Origin: Sphagnum compactum | Lineage: Eukaryota > Bryophyta > Sphagnopsida > Sphagnales | DNA: 64,000 nt | Assembly (NCBI GenBank): GCA_965153455.1 | Contig: OZ234501.1 | Coordinates: forward strand, 3,224,001 to 3,288,000 | Direction of reading: 5' to 3' | Shown here: one piece after another, positions 1-12,090 of the stretch | Position numbering within the stretch: the stretch's first letter is position 1 | Layout: every line of letters starts with the position of its first letter | Notes under the pieces: generated by a model | What the model was told of the DNA's origin: nothing | Databases searched by the model: none | Seen by the model: the letters and a program-made list of their open reading frames with translations, nothing else | Program-made: the position numbers and the translations under genes

Positions 1-1290
1 AGTTTGCCATGTTTGCTTACTACCACATTTTGCATATAAGTCAAATAAGTTACAACCAACAAAGAAATTTAAATCCTATCCATTTTCAATGGTTTGGAGA
101 GTTGTCCAAACATACATGTCTTGATTTTCAAGTGCATTTAAGTTGACCCATGCTTTCCACACCTCCATGGCAACAAGAAAGTCAAGTTTCACACATCTGT
201 ATATGGTGAAAAATTAGACCTAAAAACTAAATCAAAGTTCAAAACAACAAACTTTGAGTACTCAAAAAAAATTAGAACATTGAAAATGTACAATATGAAA
301 AGGCAATAGCTTGAGAAACCAAATGGAAAAGCTTCAAGAAAGTAACAACAAAAATATTAAAAAAGAACTTCAATGAAACACCAAAACTCAACTCTATGTG
401 TCATGGCCAAAAGGAGGCACAAAGTTGGAAGGAAGTTTTGGAAAATGAATTTGAACTCACATTGTACAAGGTATGTTATTTCATGTATACTAATATACCT
501 AGTACTTAGTATACAAAAATATATTGTTTCATAGATGAGGTATTATGTTTCAAGTACACTAATATGTCAAATATATCTAGAACAATACTATTATGTTTGA
601 AACATTATAATTATATGCATTGTATTTTAATTTTATATTAGGCATACAAGTAAAGGTATTTGTATACTATGTACATACTATATATAACTATTGATACTTA
701 TTTAGTGTTTCAAATATACAAATGTTTGAATGATACAAAATACTAGATACATAATGTATTATTTTGGGTAAAAGCGTATACTAGATACTAATACACACTT
801 GAAATGCTATACTTTACACATGAATTCAAATTCAATTTTTCCCTCCATAATTTCCTTCCAATTTTTGTGCTTCCTTTTGGTAGTACCCCATAGAGTTGGG
901 CTTTCGTGTTTCATTGAAGTTTTTTTTAAAAATATTTTTTTGGTTATTTTCTTAAAGCTTTTCCACTTGTTTTTTCAAGTTATTGCCTTTTCATATATTG
1001 TATCTTTTCAATGTTCTAAATTTTTTTGAGTACTCAAAGTTTGATGTTTTGAACTTTGATTTAATTTTTAAGTCTAATTTTTCACCACATACAGATGTGT
1101 GAAACCCAACTTTCTTGTTGCCATGGAGGTGTGGAAAACATGGGTCAACTTAGATGCACTTGAAGATCAAGACATGTATGTTTGAACAACTCTCCAAACC
1201 ATTGCAAATGGATGGGATTCAAATTTCTTTGCTAATTGTAACTTGTTTGATTTATATGCAAACTATGGCAGTAAGCAAACATGGCAAACT
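1..1290. repeat. Foldback (inverted-repeat) element with ~360-bp AT-rich loop
   Basis: Positions 1-458 read as the reverse complement of about 822-1,290. For example, the 20 bases at 1-20 are the exact complement of 1,271-1,290, and the segment around 449-455 pairs with 825-831. The arms are diverged but alignable along their whole length, and the left arm may continue beyond the window edge. The loop (459-821) is very AT-rich, with many TATAC/TACTA words. No transposase is visible. It could be a foldback-type non-autonomous DNA transposon, or two units of the neighbouring tandem family in head-to-head orientation. Confidence 0.8.
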
Positions 1291-2790
1291 AATTACCCAT
1301 TGTCTTTGGATCAAAAAACTTATCTTTCAATGAAGAAATACAACATTGTTGTGATTATTTTCAGCCTAATTTTGAAGGTGAAATGAGCTGTTTGTTCAAT
1401 TATGTGTACATGAGAGAGAATGTGAATGAAAGAAATATGAATTGAGTTTTGGTGTTTCATTGAAGCTTTTAAAAACTATTTTTGTTGGTGTTTTCTTGAA
1501 GTTTTTTCGTTGTTTTTTCAAGTTATTACCTTTTCATATTATATTTTTTCAATGTTGTACATTTTTTTGAGTATTCAAAACTTGTTGTTTTGAACTCTAA
1601 TTTAGTTTTTAAGTCTAATTTTCCATCACACACAATTGTGTGAAATCCAATTTTCTTGCAATCATGGATGTGTTGAATATGTGTGTCATGCACTTGTAAA
1701 TTTAAATAAGTACGTTTGAACAACTCTCCAAGCCATTGAAAATGGATGGGATTCACATTTCTTTGTTGGGTGTAGCTTGTTTGAATTTTAGGCAAAATGT
1801 GGGAGCAAGAAAGCATGGCAAAATGATTATCCATTGTTTTTGTCTCAAAACCATATCTTTGGATGAAGAAATACAACATTGTTGTCATTATTTTCAATTT
1901 TGATTTTGAAAGTGAAATGAATTGTTTAGTTCCATTATGTGTACATGAGAAAGAACGTGCTTGAAAGGAATATGAATTGAGTTTTGGTGTTTCATTGAAG
2001 TTTTTAAAAAATATTTTTGCTGGTGTTTTCTTGAAATTTTTCCATTATTTTTTCAAATTATTGCCTTTTCATATTGTATCTTTTCAACATTTTTAATTTC
2101 TTTGAGTACTCAAAGCTTATTGTTTTGAATTGTGATGTAGTTTATAGGTCTGATTTTTCACCACATACAAATGTGTGAAATCCAACCTTCTTATTGCCAT
2201 GGAGGTGTTGAATGCATGTGTCAGCTGAGATGCACTTGGAGATCAAAATAGGGTTTGAAAATGGATGGGATTCAAATTTCTTTGTTGGATGTAGCTTGTT
2301 TGAGTTCCATGCAAAATGTGGTAGCACAAAAATGTGGCAAAATGATTACCCATTTTTTTTGTTCAAAAACTTATCTTTGGATGAGGAAATACAACATTGT
2401 TGGCATTGTTTTCAGCTTTGATTTTGAAGGTGAAATGAATTATTTTGTTGCATTATATGTACATGAGAGAAAATTGTGCTTGAAAGAGATATGAAGCAAA
2501 AATCTTGCAAAGTTTTTAACCTTTTGAAAATTACAAATGATCAAACATTTTTGTTTTCCCACATTTCTTGAGGTGCCAAGTTTTGTTCCTTTAAGTTCTA
2601 ATGTAATTTTTAGGTTTGATTTCTCACCATGTATAAATGTATGCATCCCAACATTGTTGTTGTTATGGGGGTGGCCGTTGAATGCATTAGTTCAAGATCA
2701 AGGCATGTATGCTTATGAGAAAACAATTGCTAATAATGGATAAGATTCATGTGTCGTTGTTGCAAGTAGCTTGGTTGACCTATATGCAAA
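893..2790. repeat. Tandem array of ~540-bp units (three clear copies, one decayed)
   Basis: The block beginning GTGTTTCATTGAAG recurs at about 905, 1,451 and 1,986, giving periods of 546 and 535 bp. Each unit also carries TTGAGTACTCAAA-like, CACACAxxTGTGTGAAA-like and AATGGATGGGATTCA words in the same order. A fourth, strongly diverged unit fills about 2,500-2,790. The first unit is also the right arm of the foldback. ORFs here are short, differ between units and are broken, so I do not call genes. Confidence 0.8.
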
Positions 2791-3239
2791 TGTTCACTAT
2801 TGGAGGATTCCAAATGCTAATAGAGAAGTGAACGTGTTTGCAGGCTATTCATGCCTAATTATGGGAACTGATATCATTTGGAATGCACACCATTAACCTA
2901 CTTCATGGAGCTACACGTATCACCTAGCTTGGGTGTTGTATGCTACAAATCATTATCTTATTGTTGCATTCCCATAAATACATAATACAAAGTTGTCAAG
3001 ACAAAAGGTGAATTTTCATTTCAAGTAACCGGGTATGACCTGTTTTGTTGTGCGCAATCATGAAACAAATCATTATATTGTGATTGATAGGAGCTCAAAG
3101 GAATTGCACATGAGGTGGAGGAAAAGGACAAGGATGTGCAAAAGCTAGCAACACATGTACCATCTTTCAAACCTTCACGTGCATGTTTTAATTTAATGGT
3201 TTTAGCAAATTTAATTTAAAATACAATCATTGTGGTAGA
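2791..3239. other. Unassigned AT-rich stretch
   Basis: I see no coding relic, RNA gene or clear repeat in this stretch between the 540-bp array and the TAGTGACATA array. Confidence 0.5.
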
Positions 3240-3970
3240 TGATTTACGCATAAACTAACACCAAGTCCAAGTGATGCAAGCCCTAGTGACAAGGAACATG
3301 TTTTAAATGACATAAAACTCAATGAAATAGGCCCAAATCACACAAACCCTAGTGACATATAGAAGCCCTAATGACATTCACATCAAACCAAAGTGAGAAC
3401 AACCTTAGTGATATTATAAACTTGAGTGACATAGGCCATAACATGGGCCTTAGTGGCATATGTCCTATTGACATAATACACCAAGTTCAAATTGAAACAA
3501 ACCTTAATGACATATGACTCCTTAGTGACATAGGTTGTAGTGATAGACCCAAGTTCTAGTGAGTGACATAAGCATGCATGGCATAATGATTAGTGACATA
3601 TGACCTTAGTGACATAGGTCGTAGTGACAGACCCAAGTCCTAGTGAGTGACATATGCCTTCATGGCATAGTGAATAATGACATATGATTCCTTAATGACA
3701 TAGGTCATAGTGATAGTCCCAAGTCCTAGTGAATTATACATGCCTTCATGGCATAGTGATTAGTGACATATGACTCTTTAGTGACAAAGGTTGTAGTGAT
3801 AGACCCAAGTCCTAATGAGTGACATAGGCCACTAGTGATATTTTGTGGCATGTCTTGAGTGACATAGGCCACCAATGACATAAATGTCAATGAAACCATC
3901 CTTAATGGCATAGATCTTAGTGATTGAATTGGTTGTAATGACGTAGGTCTTTGTGTTGTATTTTATAGGG
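3240..3970. repeat. Degenerate TAGTGACATA-type minisatellite, with ~86-bp higher-order units
   Basis: The word (T)AGTGACATA with small changes recurs dozens of times. Inside it, four longer units start with CATATGA at 3,511, 3,597, 3,681 and 3,767 (periods 86, 84 and 86). Each contains ATAGGT, AGACCCAAGTC-like and GCATGGCATA-like words. The fourth loses register at about 3,840. Scattered TGACATGTGCC words continue towards 4.5 kb. It looks like a decayed satellite or tandem repeat inside a mobile element. No coding function is suggested. Confidence 0.8.
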
Positions 3971-4165
3971 GCTAATGTATATAAACCATGATTGAATGAG
4001 GAGGGGGAGGGGGAGGAGGAGGCGGTTCAAAGCAAGGGGCCAAGAAAAATTAGCACCATGGCAACTTATTCCAAAAATGCATGTAAGTGACACATCACAT
4101 CAAATTAATTCAAGTTATTAGGCCTTAATACGATTTAATGGTCTACATAGGCCAAGTAGCAATAT

Positions 4166-4540
4166 GAAATCAATGACATATAATGTTTGGTGACTAGTTA
4201 GGGTAGATTGTCAATTTAGTGAGGGTGGTGTATGGACCACCTTGTTATGTGAATGACCATGCTTGAGTGAAAAAGAATAAAATGACATGTGCCATAATGA
4301 CTAATCTTGCTTGTGGATCAGATGAAAACATGTACATATATGGGGCAATGACTTGAATATTAAGGAATAAGCTTTATGATTTAGTGACATGTAAGTTTTA
4401 ACATGATATGAGTGACATTATAGTGTTTGATGACTAGGATAGATTATCAGACCTTTACCAAAGGTAATGTATGGACCACTTAGTTATGTGAATGACCAAA
4501 ATTATTCATGGGAAAAATAAAGTGACATGTGCCAAAATGA
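4166..4540. repeat. Direct duplication, ~238-bp offset
   Basis: The segment at about 4,166-4,300 recurs at about 4,410-4,540. Both copies carry AGATT.TCA, TATGGACCAC, GTTATGTGAATGACCA and TGACATGTGCC in the same order. The copies are diverged and neither holds an ORF of note. Confidence 0.7.
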
Positions 4541-5043
4541 TCCAAGCTTTGTGGATTCCAATGTGATGCGTAATTATGATTATACACAAGAAAAATGGTA
4601 ATTGGAATATTTTGATTATGGTGAACTTTGATATAAATGACCTCCAAGTCATTAATAGATGTAATGACATGGAATACGATGATCAATCCCCCAACCCAAT
4701 TATAGTGAGCCTAGCCACTAATATTGCACCCTATAATGTTCATGAATGTTAATGCAAATCAATGTTTAGAATTGAAGTGTGATTCAAGTAATATGTTAAT
4801 CTAACAAGTTGGAAAATTTATTAATAGAAGAAATGATTAGTCATGTGTGTAATATGGTGTGCTACACATTGAAACTTTTTGGAATCATTACCATGGCTAG
4901 TCACTAGAAAATCATTATGGACCCATGACATAAAGATTAATGCACAACCACTTTAAAATATCATTTGAGACACCCACTAGAACAATGGGTCAAGCAATGA
5001 AAAAAATAAATTTATGTATGCACCAAAACATCAATATGTACTT
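4541..5043. other. Unassigned AT-rich stretch
   Basis: No gene or clear repeat is visible. The stretch ends at the LTR fragment that begins TGACGC at 5,044. Confidence 0.5.
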
Positions 5044-5215
5044 TGACGCACCCCCAAACACCTTGAAAGATTCAGGTGCGAATTCGAAGGTGAAAACAAC
5101 GAAAGAAAAAGGAATTCGGGTATGTTCCCTAGCTTGTAACACTTTGGGGGGTAACAGGGGTGTGTTGGAGCTCTGGGATGGGGATTAAGATGAACTCACA
5201 CATGAGAATTCAAGA
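5044..5215 (-). mobile_element. LTR-retrotransposon fragment: 3' end of the LTR seen complete at 26,875-27,749
   Basis: From TGACGCACCCCCAAA onward this matches the first ~165 bases of the solo LTR at 26,875 in the same orientation. Shared blocks include ATGTTCCCT, TAACACTT and GATGGGGATTA. Similarity stops near 5,215. The LTR's other end is not here but lies inverted from 5,436 onward, so this copy is rearranged. It is non-coding. Confidence 0.8.
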
Positions 5216-5435
5216 TGAGATTAACCTACAACCAATAAAGTGAATAAATATTGATGTAATCATGTGTATTGAACCATAATTTAATGTAAACAACAAGGTT
5301 TTAGATCCTCCTTTGTTTTTCGACATGTTTTTGTTTTTGACTATTGTACACTTTTCATGGTTTTGAGGCCGGCCCTATCATCTAACGATTCATAAGAGGT
5401 TTTAAAATTTAAAAAATTTTGGTGGCATGTAGGCT

Positions 5436-6170
5436 TGTCGCAACCCTAGCCTTGGGCTTGCGACCAAGGCAAGGGCTTGCAAAGGTGCGGGCCAAGAATG
5501 AAGCCCGGGAGTCACACATTTCATGCTCCCGGGAGTGTAGGAAAGTGTGAAGGAATGAACCTTCACACTCCCAAGTGAGCTCGCACTTCAAAAGTTGGAG
5601 TCCCGATGGTTTCTCAAATCTTCAGAGAGCAATTGTAGGGGTCAAAATTTATTTTACTTAAGAGTTCCTTATACCATTGAATTTTTTTTGGAACGTAGAT
5701 GTCTAAAATGGGCTCGCATGATCCATTTGGGTACTTGAAACATAAGTTAATGCCAAAAAAAGGGCCGAAGTCAAACTGCCAATTTGACTCCCGACCATTA
5801 AAAGTTGGGAATTGCCCTGATTTACTTGCATGTAAGTGGCGTGCCACATATCGTTGGAAATCTCTCGACAAGGGCTACAACTTTGTTTCGGACCTCACCT
5901 CAATTGAAGGACTGCACAAGAAGTTATGAGCCTCCAAATTTGCAAAAGTCCTAATTTCAGGAATTTCGGGACTCCCAACTTGGGAGTCCGGGACAAAATG
6001 AAATTTGGGTGCTGGCCCCGTGGCCAGGCACAGAGAATACTATAAGGGGGAAGGTGGTGGCTTCCCCCAAGTTCGGGCCGTGGTGAGTCTTGTGAGTCTG
6101 TGTTTGCCCGTGGCTCATCCGTGCACCAAAAATGCTCCAATTATGCACTAACCAACTTGTTGTTTGGTTA
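5436..6170 (+). mobile_element. LTR fragment (5' part), inverted relative to the piece at 5,044
   Basis: The segment starts TGTCGCAACCCTAG at 5,436. For about 735 bp it is alignable to the reverse complement of 27,749 down to about 27,060. It includes a TATA-like ACTATAAGGGGG at about 6,040, which would be the LTR promoter, with transcription running rightward. Similarity fades at about 6,165-6,170, before the LTR's 3' end. With 5,044-5,215 it forms a rearranged or nested LTR remnant. ORFs of 60-85 aa inside are LTR shadows. Confidence 0.85.
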
Positions 6171-7149
6171 TTTAAATAGTCATTTCCTTTCACTAGCCTT
6201 ATTGCAAGGCACTATTAATGTGGGAATATTTATGAGCACAAATGAATATTTGACTATAACTCTTCATTCAAAATATATTCGAAAGGTCATATTACTACTG
6301 CTACCATTGGGCATGCTCTTAGGAAATACTTGAGCATTCCAATACAATAATGTTTCCCTGAGGTAGTCCAAGTTTCAGTTTAGTGTTGAATTAGCAGAAA
6401 TAATTGTTGACCCATAATTTCAATCCACAAAAAGTTATTTTTTGAATTATTTTGCTATTTAATTCAACTATATATTATTGCTTCTAATGGAGGTTAATCT
6501 CTCTATAAAAAGAATGAGGTTAGAGACCAATGAGAGGATTTTGGTTGGTATATGGCAAGTATACACCCTCTATTGAAACCAACTTAAAAACTAATATGAG
6601 CTTGGAATTACACCTCAAGTTTCTACCAAGCGGATATTAGTACAAGGCTGGCATTGCCTGAGGTCATAATCAGACCTGGTAGGGTCGACTATGGGTGCAC
6701 TAGAAACCATGTACAGATGTATACACCAGACCAACATTGGTTAAGACCACTATTGGGTGCATATCATCAACTTCTGGACATAGGAGCTGCTACTGGTATA
6801 GAATTTATCTTAAAATTTTCATATGGACATGGTACTAGTATTGGATCCTTTTTAAAAACTTTCATACCAGCTTAGTCCTGGTCTCCTTAGGGTCTAAAGC
6901 AGGCTGATTATTGGCTGGGATGTGCCAAGTAAATACTTGGTATTGAGACCAATATAGCCCTAGTATCAAACTGCTATTTACTCAAGTGCTTACCAGGCAG
7001 GTACTGGTGGTCCAAGGCTAATAGTCCCTCAGGGTCATAATAGTTCTTTTATACCAAGCCCAATACAAGTGTATACCTATACCAGGGTTCCAGCCTGGTA
7101 CCCGCCCCATACTTTTGGGTGGTGTCCCAATCCTAACCATGATGATTGG
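6171..7149. other. Unassigned; weak internal ~375-bp repetition
   Basis: Two blocks starting near 6,546 and 6,921 share GCCAAGTA/GGCAAGTA, ATTGA.ACCAA, TACCA.GC.G.TA and CAGGGTCATAAT-like words in the same order, suggesting an old direct duplication. No protein family is recognisable. Confidence 0.35.
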
Positions 7150-7475
7150 ACTTGCCTGCCAAGGCAAGGATATTGTGTTCAGATTCAATATAGAGTATAG
7201 TAGCTTGAGGGATTTGGCCCCTAGGTAATAGGTCTATTTTTATATGAGGATATTTTTATATGATATTTTGGCTTGTGTTGAAACTTGAGATTAGTAATAG
7301 AGCTATAATATCTTGGAGGATTTTGGTTTTTTTTTAGAGGAATTTTTTGAAGATTATATTTTTGCATAGTGAAATATTTTAGTTTCCATAATTCTTCTTT
7401 TGGCCTTAAAGATTTTTAATGTAATTGGCAAGGCCACAGTGTGTAAGGACACACCCCTTGTCTGGCCCTCCTCCT
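7150..7475 (-). repeat. Dispersed repeat, copy A (partner at 37,203-37,425; fragment at 40,657)
   Basis: Its reverse complement matches 37,203-37,425 nearly base for base. It begins CAAGGGGTGTGTC, then has ACACTGTGGCCTTGCC, AAAAGAAGAATTATGGAAACT, GACCTATTACCTAGGGGCC and CAATATCCTTGCCTTGG. Copy A carries an extra ~90 bp in the middle. The copies lie in opposite orientation about 30 kb apart. No coding potential is seen. Confidence 0.85.
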
Positions 7476-8789
7476 TTAATAGTTATGTGATTCCAGGACT
7501 GAATTCCACGTTTTGGTTTGGTCTGCGCCGCCACTACGTCACTAGTTACTCCCACCTAGTATCAATTGTTGAGTTTGTGTACCTGCATACAGCACCTACC
7601 TATTTTAAAGCTAGATACCTATGTGATCTAGATCCACCACGAAACCCAATGTCAAGTTTGTTGAGTATCCCATGTAAGCTATCCACACCCAAAAAAAAAG
7701 GGAAAAAAAGACATCACATGGTGATTGTTGAAAGTATAAAGATCATTTATTAGCACATGATTCTCACCTTGAGCTTGAAATTGATGATGAATAACCAAAA
7801 TGAAGCCAAGTGCCACCAATATATGTATGTGTCATTTTTCCTTTTGAAGAAGACAAAGATGCAGGCATGAACTTCACAAAAATAATTTCTGTCAATATTA
7901 TTATTATTTTTGTTCAAATTCAGTCTTAGGCTTTGAATAGTAATATTGGTTTGGTTTATGGATTATGAATAACTTTCTCAATTAAAGGTTGATCATTCAC
8001 TTTGATATTTGTAAAAAAAATCATTTATCATAATTGTTTCTATTTCACTTGCTTACGAAATTCTGAGCCCACGTGACATGGTCATTTAATTCAACTGCAC
8101 AAATTGTAACCTGCATTTGCTGAGTTTGGATGTAAAAGGAGTGAGCTAGCCTACTTAGAAACAAACCCAGATTTCAGCATTTGATACAATTGCAAATTGC
8201 AATCCCTTTCAAAACACCCAACCCCACCCCCCCCAATGCCTTTATCTTAAGCCACAGTGTCAGGCCTGCTGTCTTAAGTAACATAATGAAGTGAAAACAA
8301 GGAAGTTGAAAACCACACTTGTAAAACTCTGTGGGCTTTAACTACACCATTTAATACCTTCACTTAATTTCATAAGTTGCTTTGATCTTAGGAGTGATGG
8401 CCAACTCCATAGTGCTCTCTTCAATATTGTGACTACCCATTTTCTTCAAAGTTGGGTCCCTTGGGCCCATGCTAACCCAAGCCTGCAATTAAGACTTTTA
8501 AGTCTTATGATAAGCAAAGGTTTCACCACCATGATGATTCTGATTTTCAAGATCATGCACGGTGCACCCCATTACTCACAACAGTGGATTTTGTGGTTTG
8601 TTTAGGCTTCTTTTGGACTAATTTATGGTTTCCTCTAATATTACCTATTGAGCCAAGATTTGGGCACATGCGTGCATCAGTCTGTTTTGTTTTCAACATT
8701 CTAACTTCTAATGCAGCTGCAGTGGCCAGCATCCCAGACATATTTTTGGTCTTAATTGGCCATGCTTTTGTAGAGGACCATTAAATCCG
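7476..8789. other. No recognised gene
   Basis: I see neither a coding relic nor an RNA gene. One CCACGTGA word at about 8,070 resembles a G-box, but nothing around it supports a promoter. Confidence 0.5.
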
Positions 8790-9070
8790 TATACAAAACT
8801 CTGGCGACACGCTCCCCAAGAAAAAAGAATTTGTGCGAAATTTGGCGACATTATTACGGACAAGAAGGATTTTGTGCCAAAAAAAAATGGAATTCGTGTC
8901 ACCTCTTGGCGATCTTTCACCAGAAAAAACTGAACCATTAAAGTTTTTTTATGCGAAATTTCTTGCACTGCTATGAAATCTGAAAAATGAGCTGTGAGCC
9001 TTTTGAAGGAGTTTTTTGGAAAAAAATTCAAAAATTTCACCAGAAAAATAAGGGAAAAGGAAAAAGAAAA
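8790..9070. repeat. TTGGCGA-rich segment, possible tail of the interspersed palindrome repeat
   Basis: CTGGCGACA, CGAAATTTGGCGACA and CTTGGCGATC occur within about 130 bp. The same CGAAATTTGGCGAC word occurs in the repeat copy at 42,860-43,110. The TAGCCAAATTTGGCTA core itself is absent here, so family membership is tentative. Confidence 0.4.
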
Positions 9071-10840
9071 ACTGAGTTCACCACATTCATACTCTGCCAT
9101 CCTACAGGTAGTCATAAAGTAGCAGGATTTTAAAAGCTTTCTATCTGTGCTGTAACTAAATTCGACTAAATCCTTCTATGCATAGTTGCCAATGTGGCTA
9201 TATAACAAAAGTAGAAAAAAAAAACAATGTTGTGAACGTTGTAAAGATTGTAACGCTGTTAAAAATTCTTTGTTATTTCTAGAATCCAATACAGTCCACT
9301 AACCTTTTGCAGCTAACAGCAACCCTTGTAGAATACAAAACAACAGCTTCTTAAAAGCTTAAACCAGATAAGTGGAAGAATCACAGCATTTACACTAAAA
9401 ATCTACCACTGCCAAAAAGAGAACATTGATTTCAATTCCAAAAGCTTTCACAACCAAACCATCCAACAAAATTTCTGCCTTCAAAAGCATGGAGAACCAT
9501 TCAGTCTCTCCCAAAGGTGCCAAACCTGACGCCTCAGGACCCACCAAAATCCGTTTCTAACTTCTGAGGGCACACAAGCGATCCCCCCAGTGATCATTGC
9601 AGTCAACAACTAACGCAACAGATTGTGCTTTGCTTTAATCAAAGCTCTCTGCAAAAGTGAAAGACCCACAGAATCCCTGGCAGCTGAGATGGTGGGGTTG
9701 AAACACGCCCCCCTCAGTATGTGACCCAGAGCCCACCAGTGCCCCATCCATTGGAACCCTGTTAACAGCTGTTAAGTCTTATTCTACCCTTTACTGAACT
9801 AAAGGTCGTTTTACACCTGGGGGTTGTTAACTGCGTTGATAGCCTTAATGCCGAAATTACCACCCACTTTTAACCGCATTCATATTAACTCCGCTTAGAT
9901 TGTTAACTTAGCAACTTTGTTAACTAACTTTATTCACACATAAAGATAAATTAGGGCATTCTGATTGCCATTAGTTGTCTCTCACAACCTTTGTTCATGA
10001 TTAGCTTTTGGAGATAGTTGTTGACTCCTTTTTTTTTTAGTATCAAAGCTTGATGACCACAAGAGCTCCATCAATTTATTATAGTTTCAAGCTTGCTCAT
10101 CGCTTACAACATTGTTGCATTTTTTCAATGTGACAAACGAAATCTTTCTTTGCAATAGCGTGATTAGTGGTGTCTTTTTTCATTTCTTTAGTGACAACAA
10201 TTGTCACGAGGGTAAGAAGTGTTTGTTGTTTCCATGGCTAATGGTGCTTCACAAGAATATTGGGGTTTAACATTTCATTTTGGAAGCTTTGTTCAATCGG
10301 CAATTGAAGCATGTCAAATTTTTAATTGAAAATAACTTCAAATTTTGAAAAAATATTTCCAAGAATTGATGATAAAATCAAACTTAGATGTGTAGTTCTT
10401 CCTTGATGTGTTGTTTGTTGCACAACATGATTCTAAACAAGAAAAACAATGACATCAACGAATTGGTGCAACAATTGGAGCTTGAAAATGCAATAAAAAC
10501 TAAACATGGGATGAATGATTAGGTAAATGAACTTGACATAGAACCTCTCTTGCAAGGGGGGAAAATACCTGGGGTCATTCAACGTGTAATACTATAACAA
10601 TATTTGGGGAACCATATACCTTAGTACCATCAACATTGAACTTCATTTTTTCTGATTTTTCTAATCATGTGACATAGTGTTCATTAGTGCATTAAAGGTA
10701 GAACTAAATTTCAAGTCAAAATTTGGAATTGAATTTTGAAAAACAAGTGTTTGAAATCTGAATTTGTAAATTGAAACCAAATGTCTACAATAACATGTGC
10801 GTGTTCTTCAATCCTATAGTCATAGTATGTATCTTTCCAT
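9071..10840. other. No recognised gene; GTTAAC cluster at 9,760-9,930
   Basis: The sequence is mixed and AT-rich. A short stretch (9,760-9,930) holds several GTTAAC/GTTAA words. I found no protein family on either strand and no RNA gene. Confidence 0.45.
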
Positions 10841-10844
10841 GTTT

Positions 10845-12090
10845 TCATTTTGGAACATTACCTAGCTTTTCATCATTGCGAATATGCAAGCTCCAAATTG
10901 ATGAATCATCTTTTGAACCCTCTAAAAAATAAGATATTTCAACTTTTGAAAGTACTAGATCTTGATCTTTGAGGAATGTGTGACACATGGTGATACTCAA
11001 ATTTGAGAGCATTGTCACCATGCTTTTGTTCACCTTGTACAATTTCTTGTTTCGAGCTTTCAAAGTACTGTAGATGCTCCTTATAAACCTTTGAGCGGAT
11101 ATTGTTCAATTTTTAGCTAAGTAGTATTGATCTTATCTAGTGTTTCCATGAGCACCTAGTTGTTTCTATTAGAAGATTTGATTGTAGGAGAAAACACATT
11201 GTTACACTTTTGCTTAATTCCAATGTTGTTTGATGCAGGCGCACTTCTAGGAATAGCACTTGAACATTGATGATAGGAGGGGCATTTTCATTGCTGGCAA
11301 CAATTTTATATCTCCAAATAAGTTGGTGAATGGTGCTACACTTCTGCCTTGATTGTTTGCATTTGCATTTTGAGCATTTGGCATTTCCTATTATTACATC
11401 TCTTGATTCTCATCATGCATCACATGTGTTGATGGTCTATAAGATCCATCTCTTTTAGCATTCACATCCCTAATTATATGTAATAAAATATTCATGGCCC
11501 TCAACCCTTGAAAGGTTTCAATCAAATCATAGTACTTTCGATTGAATTAGTGAAACAAGTGATTTTGGTCCTTTTTTTCAAATGTCAATTCTGAGAAACT
11601 TGTATGATTTCTTGTCCCTTTATGATAATATGCAAGTTTCTTATGATCAAAATTTAAATGAATTCCATTTATCTTTGCATATGATGTTGTTTTTCAATGT
11701 TTTTTCTTCATTTTCTTTTGTAGCTATTCAATAATTTTGTCCCAATGTTGCACAACAAGGACCATGTGTGATCTGGGATCAATGAACTTCTAAACATTGT
11801 GTTTTGCATGTTTACAACTGATGAATGCCAACATTCCACAATGCTCCAAATTGCTATGTTTTTGTTGTGGAATTACAAGTTTTTTTTATCCATTGCTTCT
11901 TGGTATGACATCATTAAGATCTTTTCCCCGACCAATTGTTGACCAGTTTGCTTGTGAATTTGTGCATGGTTATAGGTATGTTACTAAAGTTGTGACTATT
12001 GGAATTTGCTTGCGAATTCATAGCTACAAGTGAACTTGCACTTCTTTGTGGATTAACACCACTAATAGGTGAACTTGCGTTTGAAGCCAT
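10845..12090 (-). pseudogene. Decayed protein-coding relic of unknown family
   Basis: On the minus strand several non-overlapping stretches read like real protein in the same order, separated by stops and frameshifts. An N-terminal part from about 12,087 starts MASNASSPISGVNPQRS. A middle part at about 11,380-11,520 contains GLRAMNILLHIIRDVNAKR. A C-terminal part is the 72-aa ORF at 10,845-11,063, with KVNKSMVTMLSNLSITM. The order and spacing suggest one former gene of at least 400 codons. The setting among transposon relics makes a mobile-element protein likely, but I do not recognise the family. It is not functional as read. Confidence 0.4.

Noticed and set aside
3240-3970. CRISPR-like array
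   Set aside because: Repeats are degenerate and spacers are not unique. The sequence is a eukaryotic-type minisatellite within plant nuclear DNA.
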